In this document: piece by piece, positions 7,290-14,144 of the stretch
Position numbering within the stretch: position 1 is the stretch's first letter
Layout: the number at the start of each line of letters is the position of its first letter
Assembly (NCBI GenBank): GCA_020160955.1
Contig: JAIUOX010000050.1
Span: 1-32,433 of the forward strand
Source: Pseudomonadota bacterium
GTDB taxonomy: Bacteria; Pseudomonadota; Alphaproteobacteria; Reyranellales; Reyranellaceae
Direction: 5' to 3'
DNA length: 32,433 nt
Position numbers and translations under genes: made by a program
Notes under the pieces: generated by a model
What the model saw: the letters and a program-made list of their open reading frames with translations, nothing else
Told to the model about the DNA's origin: nothing
Databases searched by the model: none

Positions 7290-8590
7290 TGGCCGTCACC
7301 GTGCCCGATGTCCCGGCGTGGCGGCTCTGGCTGCGGCGCCAGGGGGCACGCCTCGCCGCCATCCTGCGCTGGCGCCCGGGCGTCTCGATCGACGCCATCA
7401 AGGCGGCCGGCCGCACCTCGACCTCGATGCCGCTGGGCGCCCAGCAGCTCAAGCGCCAGCGCACCAGCACGCTGTTGTCGCTGGGCGGCGTCACGGCGGC
7501 GCTGCTGGTGATCTTCGCCCAGCTCGGGATCGAGCGGGCGGTGTACGAATCGTCGGTCCGCCTCCACCGCATGGTGTCGGGCGACCTGATCATCGTGCCC
7601 TACGGCTTCAAGTCGATGCAGCTGCACGCCGAGGTGCCGGTGGCGGTGACCGACGTCATCGCGACCAACCCGTCGGTGGCGTCGTACTCGCCGTTCTGGT
7701 TCGGCGTGATGTCGCTGATCCACCCCGGCATGCCGAGTTCGCGGCGCCTCGCCTGGTACGCGATCGATCCCGAGAAGCCGGCGATCGACGTGCCCGGCCT
7801 GCGCGAGAACCTCTACAAGATCCGCGAGACGCGGCGCATCCTGTTCGACCGCGAGTCCCGCCCGTACTTCGGAGACCTCGCCAAGGAAGCCGACAGCGGC
7901 AACGAGTACGCGGTGCTGGGCCCGCCGGACAACCGCGGCCTGCTGCGCCAGCTGTTCGCCGTCGGCACCTTCGCGGTCGGCCCCAACGTGCTGAACGACG
8001 GCGCCGTGCTGATGTCGCAGGAGACCATGGCCGAGGTGTTCGGCAACTGGTGGTCCGACCGGCCGGCCTTCATCTCGGTCCACCTGCTGCCCGGCGCCGA
8101 CGTCAAGGCGGTGCAGCAGCAGCTCAACAAGCTGCTGGTCGGCCGCGGCGAGGCGATCGACAAGCGCGAGTTCGAGGCGCGCGAGCGGGTCTACTGGTCG
8201 CGCGAGACGCCGGTCGGCTACATCACCGATCTCGGCTTCATCATGGGCGTGATGATCGGCATGGTGTTCATCTACTACGCCCAGTACCAGATCATCCGCT
8301 TCTACCTGCCCGAGTACGCGATCCTGAAGAGCCTGGGCTACGACTGGTGGTTCTTCCTGTTCATGATCGGCCAGATCGGCGCCGCCATCATCACGCCGGC
8401 CTTCCTGGTGTCCTTCACCCTGGCGCGCCTGGTCTACGCCGCGACCGAGGCGGCGATGCATCTCGGCATGTCGATGGGCCTGCGCGAGATGACGGTGGCG
8501 CTGACGGCCTGCGTGGTCATGACCGTGGTCTCCAGCCTGTTCGCCATCCGGCGCCTGTGGAAGGTCGACCCCATCATGCTGTTCGAGTGA
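7289..8590 (+). CDS. ABC transporter permease, DevC/MacB-FtsX type
   Basis: This is a 433-residue inner-membrane permease with the FtsX/MacB architecture. A cytoplasmic N-terminus precedes one transmembrane segment (around TLLSLGGVTAALLVIFAQL), then a large periplasmic domain of about 220 residues, then three closely spaced C-terminal segments (GVMIGMVFIYYA, FMIGQIGAAIITPAFLVSF and ACVVMTVVSSLFAI). The conserved end RRLWKVDPIMLF is typical of DevC-like proteins. It sits between a HlyD-type adaptor (start overlapping the adaptor stop) and an ATPase (2-base gap). DevBCA exporters of cyanobacteria move glycolipids through TolC. No TolC homologue lies here, so the outer-membrane partner is unknown. 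The neighbouring SLBB lipoprotein is one candidate by position only. Confidence 0.83.
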   Translation: MAVTVPDVPAWRLWLRRQGARLAAILRWRPGVSIDAIKAAGRTSTSMPLGAQQLKRQRTSTLLSLGGVTAALLVIFAQLGIERAVYESSVRLHRMVSGDLIIVPYGFKSMQLHAEVPVAVTDVIATNPSVASYSPFWFGVMSLIHPGMPSSRRLAWYAIDPEKPAIDVPGLRENLYKIRETRRILFDRESRPYFGDLAKEADSGNEYAVLGPPDNRGLLRQLFAVGTFAVGPNVLNDGAVLMSQETMAEVFGNWWSDRPAFISVHLLPGADVKAVQQQLNKLLVGRGEAIDKREFEARERVYWSRETPVGYITDLGFIMGVMIGMVFIYYAQYQIIRFYLPEYAILKSLGYDWWFFLFMIGQIGAAIITPAFLVSFTLARLVYAATEAAMHLGMSMGLREMTVALTACVVMTVVSSLFAIRRLWKVDPIMLFE

Positions 8591-8592
8591 CC

Positions 8593-9342
8593 ATGACGGA
8601 CGGCGCCAATCCCAGGGGCGACATGCCCGTGCACGACCCGTCGAAGTACGGGCCGCCGATCGTCGAGGCGGTCAACGTCTCGCACCACTACGGCGAGGGC
8701 CCGGCGCGGGCCGACGTGCTGTTCGACATCAACATGGAAGTGCGCGAGGGCGAGCTGGTGATCGTCACCGGCCCGTCCGGCTCGGGCAAGACGACCCTGC
8801 TGACCATCCTCGGGACGATGCGCAAGCCGTCCGAGGGCAAGCTGCGGCTGCTCGGCACCGACATCGTCGGGATCGGCGGCCGCGAGCTCGACGTGCTGCG
8901 CAATCGCATCCGGTTCCTGTTCCAGAAGCGCAACCTGCTGACCTCGCTGACGGCGCTGCAGAACGTCATGGCCGGCGTCTCGACGACGCCGCTGTCCGAT
9001 CCCAACTGGGACGAGCCGCGCGCCCGCCACCTGCTCACCCTGCTCGGGCTGGGCGACAAGGCGGCGGCGTGGCCCGACGAGCTGTCGGGCGGCCAGCAGC
9101 AGCGCGTCGCCATCGCCCGCACCATGATCGGCCTGCCCGACCTGATCATCGCCGACGAGCCGACCTCGGCGCTCGACCGCGTGTCCGGCCGCCTCGTGGT
9201 CGACCAGCTGAAGGACCTCGCCATGCGCGCCAAGTGCGCGGTCGTGCTGTCGACCCACGACGAGCGCATCTTCGACGTCGCCTCGCGCCGCCTCCACATC
9301 GAGGACGGCCGCTGCTTCGACGTGCCGATCCACTACCACTGA
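8593..9342 (+). CDS. ABC transporter ATPase, DevA/LolD-MacB type
   Basis: This is a 249-residue nucleotide-binding subunit. Walker A is GPSGSGKT (60-67), the Q-loop is at Q111, the signature is LSGGQ (164-168), Walker B is LIIADE (184-189), and the switch histidine is in STHDE (H222). The LSGGQQQRVAIAR and DEPTSALD blocks are those of the MacB/LolD/DevA group. The open frame runs far upstream through the permease gene in another phase. The real start is ATG 8593, two bases after the permease stop, because the first recognisable domain strand (PIVEAVNVSHHYG) begins 20 residues later. With the two previous genes it completes a tripartite exporter. Confidence 0.9.
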   Translation: MTDGANPRGDMPVHDPSKYGPPIVEAVNVSHHYGEGPARADVLFDINMEVREGELVIVTGPSGSGKTTLLTILGTMRKPSEGKLRLLGTDIVGIGGRELDVLRNRIRFLFQKRNLLTSLTALQNVMAGVSTTPLSDPNWDEPRARHLLTLLGLGDKAAAWPDELSGGQQQRVAIARTMIGLPDLIIADEPTSALDRVSGRLVVDQLKDLAMRAKCAVVLSTHDERIFDVASRRLHIEDGRCFDVPIHYH

Positions 9343-9343
9343 C

Positions 9344-9350
9344 GGCGGAG
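9344..9350 (+). promoter_or_regulatory. Ribosome-binding site fixing the GTG start of the first GT2 gene
   Basis: GGCGGAG lies directly after the ATPase stop and 6 bases before GTG 9357. It decides the start of the next gene, whose frame is open for hundreds of bases upstream inside the ATPase gene. The first membrane segment of the glycosyltransferase begins immediately after this GTG. Confidence 0.6.
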
Positions 9351-9356
9351 ACCGCC

Positions 9357-10607
9357 GTGGTCCTGTTCCTCGTCGACCTCGTCGCCTTCCTCTGCCTCGC
9401 GGTCACCTACGTGATCGCCGGCTACTTCCTGTACCTCGTCTACTGGTCGTTCGAGCTCGACGACCGGCGGGCCGCGCCGGCGGCGCTGCCGCCCGATGCC
9501 GAGCTGCCGCGCGTGCTGGTCCAGATCCCGGTCTACAACGAGCCGCTGGTGATCGACCGCGTGCTGGCCGCCGCCGGCCGGCTCGACTGGCCGCGCGACC
9601 GGCTGTCGATCCAGCTGCTCGACGACAGCACCGACATCACTCCCGACATCGCCGTCCACGCGGTGGCGCGGCTGGTCAAGGAGGGCATCGACGCCAGCCA
9701 CGTGCGCCGCGCCGACCGCACCGGCTTCAAGGCGGGCGCGCTGGCCGAGGGGCTGAAGCTGAACGACGCGCCGTTCGTCGCGGTGTTCGACGCCGACTTC
9801 ATGCCGCCGCCGGGCTGGCTGCGCGGCGCCATGGCCGCCCTGCTGGCCGAGGAGCGGGCGGCCTTCGTGCAGACCCGCATCGAGTGGGGCAACGGCGACA
9901 AGAACTGGCTGACCCGGGCGCAGCGCCTGATGCAGGACGCGCACTTCGCGGTCGAGCAGGACGTGCGGGCGCGCCGCGGCGTGCCCTTCCAGTTCAACGG
10001 CACCGGCGGCATCTGGCGGCGCGCCGCGGTCGAGGAGGCCGGCGGCTGGTCGCACGACACGCTGTCCGAGGACCTCGACCTGGTGATGCGCACGTCGCTC
10101 AAGGGCTGGCACGGCGTGTTCCTGATGGAGCCGCACGTGGTCGGCGAGTTACCGGCGCGTCTGGAGGATTTCGGCGCCCAGCAGAGCCGCTGGTCGAAGG
10201 GCTTCGTGCAGGTCGCCCGCAAGCTGATCCTGCCGATCTGGAAGTCGAACTGGTCGGACGAGGCCAAGTTCACGACCACCGTGGCGCTGGGCCAGCAGCT
10301 GATCTTCCCGGTGCTGTTGGTCGGCGTCGTCGCGCTGCTGCTCTCGACCTGGGGCCACGGCCACCTGCCGGGCCTGTTCCGCTTCCTGCTCTGGCTGTGG
10401 CCGATCGCCATGGTGGCGGTGCTGGTCGGCATGACCTTCAACGCCTATCGCCGCCTGAAGCGCGGCGACCTCGCGCGCTACGCGGTGACGGCCGCCAGCG
10501 TGCCGGCGCTGATCGTCTACCTGGCGGTGGCCAATACCGGCGCCATCGTCGCCGCCGCGCTCGGCCGCAAGAGCGAGTTCAACCGCACGCCGAAGGCGGG
10601 GACCTGA
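9357..10607 (+). CDS. Processive GT2 glycosyltransferase, CslA/cellulose-synthase-like (first of two)
   Basis: This 416-residue inner-membrane family 2 glycosyltransferase carries all processive-synthase landmarks: LLDDST with D89/D90, the DAD motif (145-147), the acceptor-site ED (238-239) and QQSRW (275-279, QxxRW). One transmembrane helix lies at the N-terminus (1-30) and about three at the C-terminus (312-332, 340-362, 375-402). This resembles plant CslA/CslC and bacterial beta-mannan or glucan synthases more than BcsA, and there is no PilZ domain. It ends in FNRTPKAGT, a tail shared with the next gene product. Start GTG 9357 follows a good ribosome site, and the stop overlaps the next ATG. 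GDP-mannose as donor is a hypothesis suggested by the convergent GMP/PMI gene. Confidence 0.85.
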   Translation: MVLFLVDLVAFLCLAVTYVIAGYFLYLVYWSFELDDRRAAPAALPPDAELPRVLVQIPVYNEPLVIDRVLAAAGRLDWPRDRLSIQLLDDSTDITPDIAVHAVARLVKEGIDASHVRRADRTGFKAGALAEGLKLNDAPFVAVFDADFMPPPGWLRGAMAALLAEERAAFVQTRIEWGNGDKNWLTRAQRLMQDAHFAVEQDVRARRGVPFQFNGTGGIWRRAAVEEAGGWSHDTLSEDLDLVMRTSLKGWHGVFLMEPHVVGELPARLEDFGAQQSRWSKGFVQVARKLILPIWKSNWSDEAKFTTTVALGQQLIFPVLLVGVVALLLSTWGHGHLPGLFRFLLWLWPIAMVAVLVGMTFNAYRRLKRGDLARYAVTAASVPALIVYLAVANTGAIVAAALGRKSEFNRTPKAGT

Positions 10608-11905
10608 TGGCCATCGTCAACACCCTGGCGCTCCTGCTGCTGGTCGTCTTCGTCGCCTGCTGCGTCCTGCTCGCGGCCTTCATCGGCAGCCTGCTGTACA
10701 TGGTCGTGCTGCATCACCGGCTGAAGGAGCAGGGGCTGCGGCGCGAGGAGGAGCTGCTGGCGACCCCGCTGCCGCCCGATTCCGAGCTGCCGCACGTCGT
10801 GGTCCAGATCCCGTCCTTCAACGAGGGGCCGGTGCTGCGCCGCGGGGTCGAGGCGGCTGCCCGGCTCGACTGGCCGCGCGACAAGCTGCACATCCAGGTG
10901 CTCGACGACAGCACCGACGAGACCGCCGAACTCGCCCGCACGGTGGTCGCCGAGCTGCGCGCCAAGGGCTTCGACATCGTCGCCCTGCAACGCACCGACC
11001 GCAGCGGCTACAAGGGCGGCGCCCTGCACGAGGCAATGCAGAAGACGCCGTACGACTTCTTCGCGATCTTCGACGTCGACTACGTGCCCGACCCGGATTT
11101 CCTGCGGGTCTGCATGCGGCCGTTCTTCGCCAATCCCGACTGGGCGTTCGTGCAGGCGCGCTTCGACTACCTGAACCCGCACGAGAACGCGCTGACCGAG
11201 ATGCAGATGGTGACGCTCGACGCCCACCTCGGCATCGAGCAGGCGACGCGCTGCTGGGCCGGCCACCCGCTGCCGTTCAACGGCACCTGCGGCATCTGGC
11301 AACGCGCCGCGATCGTCGCCGGCGGCGGCTGGAAGGGCGACACCGTCACCGAGGACCTCGACCTGACCTACCGCGGCTGGGTGAAGGGCTGGCGGGCCGT
11401 GTTCCTGACCAGCGTGCCGGTGCCGGGCGAGTTGCCGGCCGACGCCCAGACGTGGCTGCGCCAGCAGCAGCGCTGGCAGGACGGGTTCCGCCACGTCGCC
11501 TGGCGCATGGTGCCGCCGATCCTGCGCAGCCGCGAGATCACGCCGTCGGCCAAGGCGGCGGCGCTGCTGCACATCTGCATGTCGTTCAACCAGCCGGTGC
11601 TGCTGGTCGGCGTCGTGTCCGGCCTGCTGGCCGGCCTGCTGGCGCCGTCGCTGGTGCCGCTGCTGCTGACGCTGTTCCTCGTCACGCTGGGCTGGGTGCT
11701 GGTCTGCGCGACGACTTTCCTGCGCGCCGGCCACAACTTCATCCGCGGCGGCGAGATGTCGCCGGCCCGCTTCGCGCTGGTGCTGCTGCGCTTCGTCGGC
11801 GGCCAGGTGGCGATGCTGGTGCGCTCGCTGGGCGTCCACGTCGCCAAGCGCTTCGAGCGTCCCAAGCCGGTGGTGTTCGACCGCACGCCCAAGAAGGGCG
11901 CCTGA
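10607..11905 (+). CDS. Processive GT2 glycosyltransferase, CslA/cellulose-synthase-like (second of two)
   Basis: This 432-residue paralogue of the previous product shares LPPDSELP, LDWPRDKL and VLDDSTDET with it. Motifs are D100/D101, DVD (156-158), TED (248-250) and QQQRW (286-290). The membrane layout is one N-terminal helix (about 7-35) and about three C-terminal ones (328-347, 348-370, 386-408), with the tail FDRTPKKGA. Here the acceptor motif is the canonical TED, where its sister has SED, and the loop after DVD differs, so the two may use different sugars or act as a heteromeric pair. It overlaps the upstream stop by one base and is the last gene of the surface-glycan operon. It converges on the next gene with a 4-base spacer. 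Confidence 0.85.
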   Translation: MAIVNTLALLLLVVFVACCVLLAAFIGSLLYMVVLHHRLKEQGLRREEELLATPLPPDSELPHVVVQIPSFNEGPVLRRGVEAAARLDWPRDKLHIQVLDDSTDETAELARTVVAELRAKGFDIVALQRTDRSGYKGGALHEAMQKTPYDFFAIFDVDYVPDPDFLRVCMRPFFANPDWAFVQARFDYLNPHENALTEMQMVTLDAHLGIEQATRCWAGHPLPFNGTCGIWQRAAIVAGGGWKGDTVTEDLDLTYRGWVKGWRAVFLTSVPVPGELPADAQTWLRQQQRWQDGFRHVAWRMVPPILRSREITPSAKAAALLHICMSFNQPVLLVGVVSGLLAGLLAPSLVPLLLTLFLVTLGWVLVCATTFLRAGHNFIRGGEMSPARFALVLLRFVGGQVAMLVRSLGVHVAKRFERPKPVVFDRTPKKGA

Positions 11906-11925
11906 CCGTTCAGCCGGGGGCGCCC
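11896..11925. terminator. Hairpin between convergent operons
   Basis: GGGCGCC (11896-11902) and GGCGCCC (11919-11925) form a perfect 7-bp GC stem. The 16-base loop contains both stop codons (TGA 11903-11905 and the complement of the other stop, TCA 11910-11912), which can pair as well. No T-run follows on either strand, so it may act as a bidirectional pause or transcript-end structure rather than a classic intrinsic terminator. Confidence 0.4.
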
Positions 11926-12716
11926 TCGCGCCGCAGCGCGAGGTGCGCTGCGCGCAGGCCGCCGCCCCGCCGGACCGCCTGGTCGAAGGGCAGGGCGATG
12001 ACGTCGAGCTTGCGCCGGCGCAGTTCCTCGATCACCCGGATGTTGTCCTCTGCCACGACCAGCCGGCCCGGTTCGAGGACCAGCACCTGGGTGGCCAATG
12101 CAGTGGCCTCCTCGCTCGACACCGCGATGCTGTCCCAGCCGCGCAGCGCCATCGGCAGGCCGTCGATCAGCCGGTCGGGGCAGTGGACCAGCAGGCCCTC
12201 GGCCAGCAGCGCGAGGCAGTCCTCGAGGTGGCGCGTGTTCGAGCGCATCGCCACGGCGATCACGCGCGTCCGCTCGCCGAGCAGCGCCTGCAGCCAGTCG
12301 GCGCCCGCGAGGTCGGAGGCGCGGCCCGACATGCCGACATAGACCTCGCGACCGTTCAGCAGCACGTCGCCGCCCTCGAGGTAGGGACCGTCGACCTCGT
12401 TGGGGTCGCCGGGCGGCGTCGCGAGCCAGCGCGCGCCGCGCTGCTCGGCCATGCGGCGCAGGATCGGGCGCACGCCGAACCGCTCACCCTGGCGTCCGGC
12501 CAGTCGCAGCGAGGCCTCGACCAGATGGTCGCCGGCGACGATCGCGGGGTCGCGCGGGAAGGGCAGCGGCAGGTCCGGCCGCGACACGGCGACCCCTTCG
12601 CGGGCCAGCAGGCCGGCGAGGGAATCGAGCTGGCGATCGCAAGCCGGGTCGTCGGGCGCGGTGCCGATCACGGCCTCGCGCAGGGCGCCCCACTCGTCGT
12701 GCGCCCCGACTCGCAT
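11910..12716 (-). CDS. Amidinotransferase/DDAH-fold protein lacking the catalytic cysteine
   Basis: This 268-residue protein has the fold of the arginine deiminase/dimethylarginine dimethylaminohydrolase/amidinotransferase superfamily. Family marks are FPRDP (53-57), EGGDVLLNG (114-122), the histidine motif RHLEDCLAL (H163) and the C-terminal GGGLR (251-255). In active members the residue after GG[GS][IL][RH] is the nucleophilic Cys; here it is A256, encoded GCA, so two base changes from TGC. I therefore expect loss of the usual guanidino-group chemistry unless another residue (C167 or C179) substitutes. It starts one base after the GMP/PMI stop and is probably translationally coupled to it. 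Its function is unknown; a regulatory or binding role is possible. Confidence 0.75.
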   Translation of the reverse strand: MRVGAHDEWGALREAVIGTAPDDPACDRQLDSLAGLLAREGVAVSRPDLPLPFPRDPAIVAGDHLVEASLRLAGRQGERFGVRPILRRMAEQRGARWLATPPGDPNEVDGPYLEGGDVLLNGREVYVGMSGRASDLAGADWLQALLGERTRVIAVAMRSNTRHLEDCLALLAEGLLVHCPDRLIDGLPMALRGWDSIAVSSEEATALATQVLVLEPGRLVVAEDNIRVIEELRRRKLDVIALPFDQAVRRGGGLRAAHLALRREGAPG

Positions 12717-12717
12717 C

Positions 12718-14124
12718 TCAGACGCGGGCGTAGACGTCCTCGTAGCGGACGATGTCGTCCTCCTCGAGGTAGTCGCCGGTCTGGACCTCGACGACCTCGA
12801 GCGGCTCGCTGCCGGGATTGGCCAGGCGGTGGATGCCGCCCATCGGGATGTAGACCGACTGGTTCTCGCGCAGCGTCGAGATCTTGCCGTCGAGCGTCAC
12901 CTCGGCGACGCCCTTGACCACGACCCAGTGCTCGGCGCGGCGGCTGTGGCTCTGCAGGCTGAGCTTGCCGCCCGGCTTGACCGTCAGGCGCTTGGCGCGG
13001 AAGCGCTCGCCGCGGTCGATGTCCTGGTAGCTGCCCCACGGCCGGTGCATCACCGTGTGCTCGGTAGCGGCCTTGTGCTTGCCGTCCGACATCCGCTGCA
13101 CGACGTCCTTGAGGCGCGGGAGGTTGTCGCGATGGCCGACCAGCACGGCGTCGTTCATCGCCACCACCACGACCTCCTCGACGCCGATCACGGCGGTCAG
13201 CGGGCCGTCGGAGCGGACGTAGGAATTGCGCACGTGGTCGAGCTCGACCGGGCCCTCGGTGACGTTGCCCGCGCTGTCGGCATCGCCGACGTCGAGCAGC
13301 GCGTCCCAGGTGCCGAGGTCGGACCAGCGAAAGCGGGCCGGCACGACCCAGCACTTGTCGGTGCGCTCCATGACGGCGTAGTCGATCGACTTGGCCGGCG
13401 CCTTGGCGAAGGCCTCGGCGTCGAGGAACACGGTCGAGCCGTTCTTCTTCGCCTTGGCCACGGCCTCCTCGGCGGCGGCCGCCATCGCCGGCTCGAAGCG
13501 CGCCATCTCGGAGAGCAGCACTTCGGGCGGGAACAGGAAGTTGCCGCTGTTCCACAGCAGCCCCTCGGCGATGTAGCGCAGCGCCGCCTGGGCGTTCGGC
13601 TTCTCGACGAAGGCGGCGACCTTCTGCACCGGGCCGATATGCTCGCTGCCCGGGCGGATGTAGCCGTAGTCGGTCTTGGGCTCGGTCGGCGGGATGCCGA
13701 AGGTCACGATGCCGCCCTGCCGCACCGCCTCGAGACCCTCGAGGCAGCCGGCGCGGAACGCCTCGGCGCCCATCACCAGGTGGTCGGAGGCCAGCGCCAG
13801 CACCGCCTTGGCGCCGAGGTTGCGGGTGTAGACCGCGGCCGCCGCCATTGCCGGGCCGGAATCGCGCCGCGACGGCTCGACCAGGATGTCGATCTCCATG
13901 CCGATCTCGCGCGCCTGGCTCTCGGCCATGAAGCGGTAGGCCTCGTTGGTGGCGATCACCGGCCGGCCGAACAGGCCGCCGTCGGCCACCCGCTGCAGCG
14001 TCTGCTGGAAGGTCGACTGCTTGCCGAGCAGCGGCACGAACTGCTTGGGCATGCTCTCGCGCGACAGCGGCCACAGCCGCTTGCCGGAGCCGCCGACCAG
14101 GATCACGGGGGTGATGGAGGACAT
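12718..14124 (-). CDS. Mannose-1-phosphate guanylyltransferase / mannose-6-phosphate isomerase (bifunctional)
   Basis: This enzyme isomerises fructose-6-P to mannose-6-P (PMI domain) and joins mannose-1-P with GTP to make GDP-mannose (GMP domain). The N-terminal pyrophosphorylase signature is GGSGKRLWPLSR (11-22), and FVEKP is at 172-176. The C-terminal PMI cupin carries PWGSY (362-366), KPGGKLSLQSH (383-393) and RAEHWVVV (396-403), with Q391, H393 and E398 as likely metal ligands. At 468 residues it has the usual length of CpsB/AlgA/XanB proteins. The start ATG 14124 precedes SSITPVILVGGSG; the frame is open far upstream but belongs there to another gene. GDP-mannose feeds mannose- and fucose-containing polysaccharides. 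The glycan operon converging on this one is the obvious consumer, by inference. Confidence 0.93.
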   Translation of the reverse strand: MSSITPVILVGGSGKRLWPLSRESMPKQFVPLLGKQSTFQQTLQRVADGGLFGRPVIATNEAYRFMAESQAREIGMEIDILVEPSRRDSGPAMAAAAVYTRNLGAKAVLALASDHLVMGAEAFRAGCLEGLEAVRQGGIVTFGIPPTEPKTDYGYIRPGSEHIGPVQKVAAFVEKPNAQAALRYIAEGLLWNSGNFLFPPEVLLSEMARFEPAMAAAAEEAVAKAKKNGSTVFLDAEAFAKAPAKSIDYAVMERTDKCWVVPARFRWSDLGTWDALLDVGDADSAGNVTEGPVELDHVRNSYVRSDGPLTAVIGVEEVVVVAMNDAVLVGHRDNLPRLKDVVQRMSDGKHKAATEHTVMHRPWGSYQDIDRGERFRAKRLTVKPGGKLSLQSHSRRAEHWVVVKGVAEVTLDGKISTLRENQSVYIPMGGIHRLANPGSEPLEVVEVQTGDYLEEDDIVRYEDVYARV

Positions 14125-14144
14125 CGTCTTTCTCGTTTCCGGGG

